The position numbers were made by a program, and so were the translations under genes. DNA of 64,000 nt. Source: Rhipicephalus microplus. Its lineage: Eukaryota > Arthropoda > Arachnida > Ixodida > Ixodidae. Of the stretch, positions 31,681 through 42,865 are shown piece after piece (the stretch's first letter is position 1; each line of letters starts with the position of its first letter). The stretch is from contig NC_134709.1 in assembly GCF_043290135.1 (NCBI RefSeq), forward strand, positions 68,553,456-68,617,455, given 5' to 3'. The notes beneath the pieces were generated by a model, which saw only the letters and a list, made by a program, of their open reading frames with translations, had not been told where the DNA came from and did not search any database.

Positions 31681-34600
31681 TCGTTTGACCGTCCTGACTC
31701 AATGTTCGCGAACGAGGACACTCGCACTCAAAATTTCACCATGAGCCTCAAATTTCACTCCGATTACGCCAGTGTTCTTCGCAAGAAGCATGACACGCCA
31801 TTTACATTATTTCTACACGAGTCGGTTTTACGCCGGTTTTTTACTTCCTTTCCTTTACACGTCGTTTACGAAGGATGTTTCTACAGACATTTTGTACGAG
31901 AAATACGTTTTTGCCGCTTTTTACTCTGTTTTGTCATGTAAAAACCCGCCTTGTTAGTGTTGTTTTATTATGCATTTGATGTTGTGCTGTCACAGTGGAT
32001 TGCCAGAACTAGCGTAACGTGGTTCGAGCAGCAATAAGAACACACTAAGGTCACATTAGAGACACGAAGGGTTGCCTGTTCTGTCATTCAGAACATCGAG
32101 AGACATTTATAAAACACTTGCACCACTTCCTACACTCTCATATCTTTTTTAGTACTTTCGTTGTGCCATTATTTTAAACTGCATGTTGTTCTACAGAAAA
32201 ACATGTTTTGTGCAACTAGTCCATCTAGCAAAACAAACATTATGTGTTAAAAAAAAAAGAGTTTTTATGTGCTTATTTGTGGAGAGATCTTGAAGTGGCT
32301 TCAGACATTGTTACGGAATAGCACATACAATCTGTCACATTTTCCTGTCTATAACATGGCAGCCATAATAAAATCTTAGGCAATAAAAAAAAGAAGATAT
32401 TCGAATGTTTACAATACTGACTGTCAATCGTAAAAAAAAGCCATTGTGATCGTGAGCAAAGAAACTTTTGTTTTTATGTTTCGAAGCAAATGCTAAAATT
32501 ACGTGTGAAAAGCACTAGTACTTAGTCTTTGTCTCCTAGTGTGGTTTTTGTGAGGAAATGACAATTCAAGGCTTGGTCATTTGTTTTTTAATAGATGACT
32601 GCCGCCCACGAATGATTTAGGAACACTGATGGACAAAAAATGCTTTGTTCTGGGCTAACATCTTCAGATAATTGGGTTTAAGATCATTTAGTATCACCAA
32701 AGAAAACCTTACCGCAGTGTGATAACAGTTTGCTTACCGCAGTATGACATACAATTTTTAATCTATTCCTGGAACATGCAGGTTTGAGGAGACGTGATAA
32801 TAGAGCACTGCTGTTTGAATGACCATTCCATTGCAATGTTATGAAGCCTCTTCAGAGTCATATTATCTCTGCCTTTTGATAAATATGTTTTAAGAGTTGA
32901 AAGGATAGTATGTATACTTATAAAACTTCTGCACGGTGTGCAAGAAGTGTCATGTCATGACAAAGGGAGGATGCTGCGTGTGATGACCTCCTGTATGGCG
33001 CATTGTCCTCTCAATGATAATTTCGGACTTGCCGACCTCCCTCTTTGCACACGATACACTCGACCTAAGAACAAAAGGAGATACGAACAACGAAGCTAAT
33101 CCCCCCAATACCAAGAATCTCCACCGGTGGCTACGTAATAGATATTTTTAACAATCTGTGAACACTTCCTCTATTTTACTTTACTCCCACGTGAAAACGC
33201 CTCCGTTCTGAAATTGCCACTCACTGCGGGCAGACTAAGTACGTGAAAAGGCTTTTGTATAACACCCAGCTGTGTGTTCCGGCCTCCTACGGGCGCAGGA
33301 ATATTTTCTAATTTTCGGAACAAAAAGCTAGTTAACAGGAGCACATCATCTGTGCACTGCTATCAGCAATGCTTTCAGTGTTGTTTGCTAGGATTGTTAA
33401 AACTCCATTTGTTGCTACCTGTTCACTGAGTCAAAATAAGTGGACACACACACAGCCTCCCGGTATAATATGTACGAGCACAGAGAAAAACATATCGCAG
33501 TCCTACAGGCAACGGGAAAAGCTCGTGAAATGCAGTTACCACGGTTACCAGGTTCCATCGTGAACTTTCTTACAGCGCAACACCAGAAAAAATACAGGAC
33601 AGGGAAGGAGTAGAACAGAAAGAAAAGACGGCGCTGGCTCACAACTGTTGTTTATTGGAAAAAACGGGGTGAAAAATATTGGCAATATATATAGGTCCCG
33701 GCAGCCTACACCACAACATGCGCAGAATACGAGGTGCGCCGAGGTAGCGTTATCACACTCATGGCAATAAACAAGCTTGGCCTAAATAACTTAATTCTTT
33801 TTCATGCAGTGTGACGGATGGTTCACTAACGCACTTGCTGTAAGAAAAGTTCACGATGGATCCTAACCAACTGGCCCAACTTACCGTCTTATTACCAGGT
33901 TCCCTCGACAACACTGCTGAACAGGCTCATAACAAACAAAGATGTTGCATCCAACAGTAGTGTAGGTGTGTACATGTGCACATGCTGAATGCCAACAATG
34001 GTCAGAGAGACTTTAACGTTTCATCACTGTATGTGAATGCAAGAGTTATTGACCATGACAACATACTGCTCAGATATTCATCAATGCATTGCAAGATGCC
34101 GTAATTTATGAACTTTTGCAGCCCTTGCAGTAAGAAGAAAGACAAACCAGTTATAGCAGCTATGTGTGTCACGTCACTACATCACCAGTACTTAGTTCAC
34201 ATTTGTGAGTGGAAGTAGTACTGTCAATACGGAACACTTAAGACATCACCATCACGCTTTACCGAAACAAGTATCAATGAAAAGGGCTGGATGCATTACG
34301 TTACAAAACAAAAAAAAAACAAAAAATTTGAAGCAAGCACAGTTGTAACCGTAGCAACTACGTTCCACGAGCGCTCGCCAACGTAGTTTAGGTGACACGC
34401 ATCACCTCAACACTCATGCCAGAGCCGACGCAAGTGTAAATACCATTTGCAAAAAAGTATATATATATGCGCGCTTGTGCTTTCATGTACGTTTGTGTAA
34501 ATTGCATTTGCTACGTTTGAGGTCGCGTCGACAGCCACCGGCCGACGTCTCCCCCTCAAGTAAAACCCCCTGATTCCGCCTTTACGACCTCCCACCAACC

Positions 34601-34767
34601 CCCACCTGTGACCTTTATTGCACTTCACAAAGGGTGCTCTCCCGCAATGCTCTTGCAGTGCGTGTGTCGAACTGTTCGTTCACATTTGTACAAAAGAAAA
34701 AAAACTAAAATTTTTTGCCCGTCAGTGTCTGTGACTGGATGTGTTACTCTTTTTATACGTAAAGATT

Positions 34768-34773
34768 AATAAA
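34768..34773 (+). terminator. candidate polyadenylation signal for Ror
   Basis: AATAAA followed about 20 bases later by GT-rich sequence. It is the best-placed signal at the far end of the repeat-poor region. Assignment to Ror is inference. Confidence 0.3.
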
Positions 34774-35901
34774 GTTAAGTTATGGTGAACGCTGTGTTTG
34801 TCTCTTTGAACCCTTCATAGGCGAGCTTTCGGCTATTAAAAGCTTGGACCGTAACTACTTATTGATGACACGTTACTGGTAAACAGTCAACTTTTTGGAA
34901 GCCGTGGTAATGTAACCAGTTACTTTTTCACTCGTGTAACCAGCAATACAGCTACGCAATTGGTGCATGGCAATGTCATTCTATTACAGTTACTAAAACA
35001 CTTACCGCTGTGCCTGCGACTTTTGCACCTGATGAAGAATGTTTCAATCATTAAAGTATTCATTCACGAAAAGGAAATAGATATCGGTAAAATGTATATC
35101 GCAGGTATATGGTAGACTTTCAGTGTTAGTGCCTGACACATACATATTAGTTGCTGTTCTCACAGCAACTGAAAAATTGTGCTACTCAATTAGCAGTAGC
35201 TGTAGCTAGCAAAAGTTGTTGAAAGTTGTAACTGTGACTTTAATGGAGTTAGTACTTTTGAAGTGTGGAAATTTGTTCCTTCATATTTGGTACGTCTTGC
35301 AGGTAGTAATACAGGCTAGTTCAAAGAGTATAGCCCCAACAGAAACCCAAGTGTGATTCATACCAAAATTCAGAAGAAAAAAAATGCCTCTGTCACGTGC
35401 TTAGTATGCCAATTAATGTCATCTCTGGTGATTACTTTGGCAAAATCCGTGGGATATATGCGACGCTTTACAAGAAAAATCCCTTCTAAAAGGAGAGAGA
35501 ATTCCTTCGGTTCATCTTAAAATTTTTATCTCCATTGTCTGATACAGTTTAAGTACTCGAAGAGTGTTTAAATTTTCAACCTTCATTAAGAAGCGTTTAG
35601 CAATTCAACTGTGCCATGTGACAAAAAAAGGCCGTCTAATGAGACAATCACCTTTTATCACATACCTGGTACTTACAATGCAGGTAAGATGAAAAAAAGG
35701 GGCCTTGTCTGTCTGTTGTGCACGGGATCGACAAATCTTCATAGGGGCTATGGGTGTTACCTTAGTTTTTATACAGCAACGTGGCGCAATGAATATACAA
35801 GGTGTATGTAGATCGCCTGAATGTAATTAATATATGAGATAATTAGCACACTACCTTTAATCACACAGACCTCTATATGCAGCTTATCTTTTCTCTGTCA
35901 C

Positions 35902-36085
35902 TTTCAGAGTTCTCATGACGGTGGGGAATTTAAGATGCGTGACGTGATCTTTTTCACATCAGGTCGAAAGGTGTCAGAAACGGGCAAAAAAAATTTTCCT
36001 ACGGTCAGCATTGAGGAGAAGCCAACCACTTGCAATGTGTTGCATTATGGGTATGGTGGCGGGAATTTCAAATGTACCTTAAGCT
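35902..36085 (+). repeat. diverged duplicate segment, copy 1
   Basis: It aligns with 36905-37085 (landmarks GGGAATTTAAGATGCG / GGGAAATTTAAAATGCG, AAGCCAAC/TCACTTGCA). In the same frame both read a similar peptide: VSETGKKNFPTVSIEEKPTT here, VSETCKTNVPTVCIEKPITC there. The source family is unknown. Confidence 0.55.
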
Positions 36086-36431
36086 TGTTTGGAACATATC
36101 GTGCCAAGGCGAGCCAAGGTGTGACGTCAGACAAAAAGTTGGTGCTTATCGCTGCTGATAAGGGACTCAACTTTTTTTGCTCGTTTTCCACGTGTGGTGA
36201 GGTGAAGCCAACCAACGGGGGGGGGGGGGGAATTTCCAGCTTGGAAGTGGGGTGTCTGTGGCTGCGATCACGCACTTATACGAACTCGCCCAGCCAGAAA
36301 CACTAGTAATGAAGGTACATAGAGGTTTTTATTCGATTAAAGATAATGTTCGCATAATTGCATAGATTAGTTCCACCAAGGCCATCAACGTACACCTTGG
36401 GTATTGAATGCTCAAGGAGGATACACTAAAT

Positions 36432-36457
36432 CACGGAGGAAGGTTCCTTCCTCCGTG
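36432..36457. repeat. 26-bp perfect palindrome with 8-bp flanking repeats
   Basis: Arms CACGGAGGAAGG and CCTTCCTCCGTG are exact complements around TT. CACTAAAT stands directly on both sides (36424-36431 and 36458-36465), as a target-site duplication would. Confidence 0.75.
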
Positions 36458-36904
36458 CACTAAATACTGCTTGAAACTGGCACCACTCGGAGGTCGGTTT
36501 ATGGGGGGTATATATAGCCGATAGCAATATGTATTTTCGCTCATTTTACTATGCCTTCTACGCTTTGTCGGTCAGAGTAAAGAGAGATATAATAGACAGT
36601 TATAAGAAAGTTACAGTTTAGCGTTAGCGTGATAGCGTAGGTTAAGGGAATGGTGTTACCGTGGGGCAAACGTTTGTTGTGGGCAGCGTCTTATAGTTTA
36701 GCGGGATAGCGTTTACGTAGTTTACGTGCCCCAGCTAGAATGATGGTGTCACCTATTCGATGATGAATAAGTTAAACAGTGAAAATTAAAAGAAAACGAG
36801 TATGCTTGCCTATATGCCGCCGCGCGAAGCATTTTTAGAAGTTTATTTTAGTGACAAACCTCTAAATTCCGCTTATCTTGATGAACTTCTGTGTGTTAAT
36901 CTCT

Positions 36905-37085
36905 GCAGAGTAAACATGGCAGCGGGAAATTTAAAATGCGCCATGCTATTGTGTTCTTTTTTCGTCCAAGGGTATCAGAAACGTGCAAAACGAATGTTCC
37001 CACTGTCTGTATTGAGAAGCCAATCACTTGCAGTGTGTTTTTTAATAGATGTGGTGGCGAACAATATAAAAGTACCTTACTTTTA
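36905..37085 (+). repeat. diverged duplicate segment, copy 2
   Basis: Partner of 35902-36085, about 1 kb downstream, followed by a T-run. Conservation of the peptide-like frame hints at former coding sequence. Confidence 0.55.
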
Positions 37086-37938
37086 CCGGTGTATTTTTTT
37101 TTTTTTTTTTCAAGAAACTGCTATACAGTTTCTTCAGAGGGTCACATAGTCTGTGAACTTATCCGCTGTATTAAATGTGTACATTTTCTTTTCAGAGGTA
37201 GTAGAGGAACCGCTAGGGAGATAGGCTGTGATATGGGGGCAAATGCCTCTCTGCTTGGGGACCCCCCAATATGTAACGGCCGGTACCGTTGGGTGTGGCA
37301 AACTTACCCTTTTAAATGCTTGTCAGCCCAGGAAACATGTCAGCCCAGGAAACATCACTTACAGCACTTTATTTCCTTGTCAGGTTTCTACACTATCAAC
37401 TTATATTAATGAACTTTATTCAAACCTTTCGGATTACCAGAACCTTCATCTACTCTACTCTTGAACCAAAGGTGATCGGTTCGGTAACAATACGAGCAGG
37501 TGTGAAAGAGCTGTACGATATCAAACATGGCCCCAAAAAGTGAATATTTAGGCATTCCCTGTCCCAAAAGGCAGGTGCTCTTTCACCGCCTTACAAGTGA
37601 CCTTTGTGGCACACCAAGCCGCATTATACAATGCCTTCTGTGACACAGCAGAGACGCATATTCAAGGTAAGATTGCATCTGTAACTTCAATTGCAGACTT
37701 GCCACCTGAACATCAGATACTGACATTGCACATTAAGAACTTGAAGCAATAGGTAGAGACATTGACAAGTCTACATAAGGGGCTGCATAGGACAATCAAG
37801 ATGCTGTGCTTAGACTGCAGGTATCTTGCCATGAAAACCAGCTTTCTTCTCAAAATGAAGCAAGGACATCCTCTGTTAAATAGTGATAGCTTTGAACTTC
37901 CGTTCGCTGAATTTTTATTTGGTTGTCAATTTTGAACG

Positions 37939-37983
37939 ATACATTGCTAAGATGCAAGGTTACCTTGCATCTTAGCAATGTAT
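37939..37983. repeat. 45-bp hairpin with 22-bp perfect arms
   Basis: ATACATTGCTAAGATGCAAG (first 20 bases of the 22-bp left arm) is exactly mirrored after a single T. Imperfect pairing continues about eight bases further on each side (TTGAACG / TGTTTCAA). Confidence 0.85.
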
Positions 37984-38711
37984 TGTTTCAATTTCTAACA
38001 AATTATTCTATGAACAAAATTTATGAAGGGCCACACTGTTTGCTACCTTAACAGGTATGGCAAGCTCAATTGTTGAGCAGTGGTCTACCAGTTGAACACC
38101 AGAGAGTAGTAATTAAAAAAAAAGTAACAAAGAACGTACATTTTATTTGAATGAATCTCAGCAAATGCAATTTATTTTCAAAACAGAAACAATGCAGAAC
38201 ATCACAACTGCAAAAACCCTTGACAAATTACAGTTGAGGCACAGGTAAAGTCTGGACACAAGTATCGTTGCTGCATAAGAACTCACACTTTACCGGGCAA
38301 AGACGCACAACATGTTAGCACTGAGGATTAAAATGGACAAAATCTTTGTATATTGAAGCATACTCTCAATCGAACAAGCCATGTAGCTACAATAAGTCTT
38401 AGCCAAAGGAAGGGGAATAAAGTACAAGGGCAGAGGCGTAAATGTACTTCCTAAATCTGGGGCAATACAAAAAAGAGGAGCAATGTAGAGCAGCACATGT
38501 GCAGAGCAACAAATAGAAGGCAATTTGACACAAGCAACATTTCTGAGCATTTTTATTAAATGATTTCACACTAATAATGGCTTCAAATTAATCTGTGCAC
38601 CCTACTAGACTGAAAGATACAGCTTCAGAAGACAGCTGCATTTCCTCCAGGCAGATAGTACATACAAGTCTGGACCAATGTGTATTAACTCCAGGCTGAA
38701 AACAGATGAAT

Positions 38712-38879
38712 GGCTAGCATTCGCTATGCTATTTCTCGTTATTCTTCTGAGAGGCGTGGCACTAAGCACTTGCAAGGAATTTTGTGTCAATTGTCCATGC
38801 AGTGGCTGATGACGATGAGGAATTATGGCTGAAGTGGGTATGCGCCACAGTTAATAGAGGAACAAGAACAAGCTTTTGT
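38712..38879. repeat. dispersed repeat family A, copy 2
   Basis: Matches 4093-4240 (shared TTGCAAGGAATTTTGTG, GATGACGATGAGGAATTATG, AACAAGCTTTTG). Non-coding. Confidence 0.7.
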
Positions 38880-39285
38880 CTCGAAGATGCCTTGCCCATC
38901 CAAGAGGCACAGGCCAGACGTGGAAGGCAAGGCAGGTTTAGACGTATCATCCACTGCATAGAATCGAAGGTCGATAACCTGTAAGAACACCAAAATTTCA
39001 CGATATCTTTCATTTACATATGGTACGCACAGCAATGATAATTCAAGGTAGGACAAACTATTTGAAAGTGCTGAATTACAGCCTGACCTAATGAATGATA
39101 GAATGGGATTTCTTTTACTCTCCAATTGATAGGATATTGTATGCAATATTAAATGGTCGTGAGTTTTATTTTCGCCAAAGGAGCCTGATATTTTTGCTCT
39201 CTTTTTTACTTTACATCATAATTACTACACTACAGTTAAAGACTATGTCCCCTATGCTTCCTTCGGCTAACTGATTTATTTCGTA
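38880..39285. other. flank of the LINE, nothing recognised
   Basis: No open frame or repeat identified. It may include the LINE's 5' UTR. Confidence 0.4.
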
Positions 39286-41860
39286 GTGCCTAACAAAGAC
39301 TCGGCAATGTTTAACGCTAGAACCTTATCTAGTGAGGCAAGTCTAGCTGCACTATTTGAGGAGCTAGAGGGCGTTAAATGGAATGTAACAGGGCTCAGTG
39401 AGGTTAAGAGGACAATTGAGGCCTATACAGTGCTACAGAATGGGCACGTCTTTTGCTATTGGGGCTTGGCTGAAAGAAGAGAACGGGGAGTGGGGTTCCT
39501 TATCGACAGAAACATAGCTGGAAACACAGAGGAATACTATAGCTTTAATGAAAGGGTGGTAGGTATCGTAATTAAACTCAATAAGAGATACAAGATGAAG
39601 GTGGTACAGGCTTGTACGTCTACGTCCAGCCATGATGACGCGTAAGTTGAAAGCTTCCCGGAAGACGTGGAGTCGGCAATGAGTAAGGTAAAAACACAGT
39701 ATACTATACTATTGGGAGACTTCAATGAAAAAGTAGGGAAGAGACGGGCTGAAGACCAGGCAGTAGGAGATTATGGCATCGGTACTAGAAACGCCAGAGG
39801 GGAGCTACTAATACAATTCGCAGAACACAATAATTCACAGATCGTGAATACCTTCTACCGAAAGTGAGGGAACCCTAAGCTGACACGGAGGAGCCCTAAT
39901 GGTGAAAATAAGAACGAAATAGAATTTATACTGAGCGCACACCCAGGCATCGTGCAGGATGTGGAAGTGCTTGGCCAGGTACGATGCAGTGACCATAGAA
40001 TGGTACAGTCCCGAATTCGCCTAGACTTGAAGAAGGAACCACAGAAACTGATACGCAAAAAGCCACTCAATGAGTTAGCGCTGAGAGGGAAAGTACAGGA
40101 ATTCAGTGTCTCGCTTCAGAACAGGTACTCGGCTCTTATAGACGAAAACAGCCCTAGCATTGACGCAATGAATGATAACCTGACGAGTATCATTACGGTG
40201 TGTGCAGTGGAAGTTGGAGGTACTGTAGTTAGATGGGACATTGGCAAGCTATCCCAGGAAACCAAGAATCTCATTAAAAACGTCAAAGCATGAAAGCCTC
40301 AAGTACAGCAGACAAAATAAAGTTGGTAGAGCTTTCGAAGTTGATTAATAAGCATAAGGTATCTGATGTAAGAAGGTATAACATGGAGAGAACTGAACAT
40401 GCTTTGAAGAATGGAGGAAGCGTCAAAGCAGTGAAGACAAAACTTGGGATAGGGAAAAAGCAGATGTATGCACTAAGGGACAAGGAAGTCAAAGTATATA
40501 ACTACCAATATGGATAGGATAGTAAAATTAGCAGAGGAGTTTTACAGAGATCTGTACAGTAGCCAGCACAACCACGACCTTAATATAAGAAATAGCAGTA
40601 ACCTAGATAACACCCTGCCAGTAATGATAGAAGAAGTCAGAAAAGCCTTGGAGAGCATGCAAAGAGGCAAAACTGCTGGTGAAGATGTGGTAACATCAGA
40701 TCTGCTGAAAGATGGAGAACAGATTGTGCTAAAAAAATTAGCGAGCCTGTTTACGATATGTCTTCTGACGGGAAGAGTGCCAGAATCTTGGAAGAATGCT
40801 AACATCATCCTAATACATGGACTTGAAGAATTACAGGCCGATCAGCTTGCTCTCTGTAGTATACAAGCTGTTTACAAAGGTAATTGCTAACAGAATTAAG
40901 ACATTAGAATTAAATCAACCAAAAGAACAACCAGGATTTCGAACAGGCTACTCAACAATCAACCACACTCATACTATCAATCAAGCAATAGAGAAATGCT
41001 CAGAATATAGCCAACCACTATACATAGCCTTCATAGATTACGAGAAGGCGTTTGATTCAGTAGAAATATCAGCAGTAATGCAGACACTGCGGAATCAGGG
41101 CGTCGATGAAGTATAAATAAACATCCTGGAAGAAATATACAGGGGATCAACTGCTACCATAGTGCTTCATAAAGAAAGCAACAAAATACCAATCAAGAAG
41201 GGTGTAAGGCAGGGGGATAGAATCTCGCCACTGTTATTTATCGCGTGCTTACAGGAAGTTTTCAGAAGCCTAGAATGGGAACAGTAAGGAATAAGAGTTA
41301 ATGGAGAGCACCTTAGTAACCTATGCTTGGCCGATGACATTGCATTACTGAGTAACTCAGGGGACGAATTGCAACTCACGATTACGGAGTTAGACAAGGA
41401 GCGCAGGAAGGTGGGTCTTAAAATTAATCTGCAGAAAACGAAAGTAATGTACAACAACCTCGGAAGAGAGCAGCGCTTCAAGATAGCTAATAGTGCACTT
41501 CAAGTTGTAGAAGACTACTTAGGGCAGGTAATAACCGCGGAGCCGAACCACGAGACAGAAGTAACTAGAAGAATAAGAATGGGGTGGAGCACATTTGGCA
41601 AGGACTCTCAAATAATGACAGGTAGATTGCCACTATCCCTCGAGAGGAAGGTATATAACAGCTGTATCTTGCCGGTACTTAGCTACGGAGCAGAAACCTG
41701 GAGACTTACAAAGAGAGCTCAGCTTAAATTGAGGACGATGCAGCGGTCAATAGAAAGGAAAATGGTAGCTGTAACCTTAAGAGACAAGAAGAGAGCAGAG
41801 TGGATTAGGGAACAAACTGGGGTTAAGGATATCATAGTTGAAATCAAGAAGAGGAAATAG
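39286..41860 (+). pseudogene. LINE endonuclease/reverse-transcriptase pseudogene
   Basis: The coding part of the LINE is spread over at least three frames: 39286-40293 in one frame with two stops, 40290-40517 in another, 40510-40800 back in the first, and 40817-41860 in a third with one more stop. The pattern is neutral decay of a formerly single polyprotein of about 900 residues. The YADD-equivalent is ADD within MADDIALLS. Confidence 0.85.
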
Positions 41861-42102
41861 ACATGGGCCGGGCATGTAGCGCATGGACGGGAAAATTGCT
41901 GGTCATTAAGGGTAACTAACTGGATTCCCAGAGAAGGCAAGGGGGTTAGGGGGAGACAGAAAGTTAGATGAGCAGATGAGATAAAGAAGTTTGCGGGTAT
42001 AAATTGGCAACAGCAAGCACAGGACCGAGCTGACTGGCAGAACATGGGAGAGGCCTTTGTCCTGCAGTGGACGTAGTCAGGCTGATGATGGTGATGATGA
42101 TG
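39286..42102 (+). mobile_element. near full-length but dead RTE-like LINE
   Basis: Endonuclease motifs come first (FNARTLSSEASLAALFEELE, GLSEVK, LLGDFNEKVG, SDHRMV), then reverse transcriptase (NYRPISLLSVVYKLFTKVIA, QPGFRTGYST, AFIDYEKAFDSV, catalytic ADDIALLS). An RTE-type tail ([28 protein letters not shown]) follows and ends in a GATGATG repeat near 42082. In-frame stops at 39643 and 39868 and several frame changes mean it cannot make protein. Clade RTE is inferred from the tail motifs. Confidence 0.88.
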
Positions 42103-42618
42103 AACAAAGAGATGAGCCTCTGAAAATTTTCCTTTTGTTTATAGCAAGGGCCTCACCCAGCTGAGTTCATACCTTAGGCTAGCACACGAGGGTTTGTTGT
42201 TCAGCAGCAGTCTCACGCAAAGGTCACGTGCCACCCTCAGATAAAAAGTATCACACGCACCTCCTTCACAACAAGTGGTGCTGGCTAACACTCCTAATAT
42301 TAAAGATACAGAGATTTGAAAATTTTGAAGAAGATTTTTAACTTTTTTGGAAGTGCTCCCTGCCGGATGATAATTATCGAATTTGTTTTTGTGGATTGTT
42401 GAATTCAGTTTAGGAAGAAAAATGCATACTTTGCTGAATGCACAATACTTACATTAGACTAATTGCAAATATTTGCTATAATATACAGTAAATTATTCTA
42501 ACACTTGTACTTGTCTGAACTTCAATCTCTAGAACTTTGGCTCGAAATTGCATTAATTTGAAGCCTTTATAGACAGTCTATATCAGTGCATCTCGAACAG
42601 GTTTAATGTCATGCTAAA
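42103..42618. other. intergenic, nothing recognised
   Basis: AT-rich single-copy-looking DNA. Confidence 0.45.
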
Positions 42619-42621
42619 CTT

Positions 42622-42865
42622 GATTTGATAGATATGTGGGGTTTAACGTCCCAAAACCACCATACGATTATGAAAGAGGTAGTAGTGGAGGGCTCCGGAA
42701 ATTTCGACCACCTGGGGTTCTTTAATGTGCACCCATATCTGAGCACACGGGCCTACAACATTTCCGCCTCCATCGGAAATGGAGTCGTCGCAGCCGGGAT
42801 TCGATCCCGTGACCTGCGGGTCAGCAGCCAAGTACCTTAGCTTCTATACCACTGCCACGTGGCTG
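42622..42865 (-). mobile_element. tRNA-derived SINE (Ruka-like), copy 4
   Basis: Reverse-strand full-length copy: tail (ATATGTGGGGTTTAACGTCC on the plus strand) at the left, tRNA head with GGGATTCGATCCCG complement at right. ATG-C/G-TAAACTT recurs on both sides (about 42611 and 42868), a slightly decayed target duplication. Confidence 0.85.

Larger units (their letters stand above)
28579..34790 (+). other. probable long Ror 3' UTR / repeat-poor region
   Basis: About 6.2 kb after the Ror stop with almost no recognisable transposons and no exon-like frames, unlike all other intergenic DNA here. AATAAA occurs at 32367, 32382 and 34768; the last is followed by a GT-rich stretch (TGTGTTTGTCTC). 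I infer an extended 3' UTR, but transcript data are needed. A tRNA-like SINE head on the minus strand lies near 31608-31680, and 33570-33730 has an A-rich/TTTATTGG pattern seen at transposon ends. Confidence 0.4.
34791..38711. other. intergenic with diverged duplicates and hairpins
   Basis: No gene recognised. Holds a pair of diverged 180-bp segments, a G-run (36218-36230), a T-run near 37090 and two perfect inverted repeats, listed separately. Confidence 0.45.

Noticed and set aside
39286..41860. A functional LINE protein
   Set aside because: In-frame stops and several frame changes interrupt the endonuclease and reverse transcriptase.
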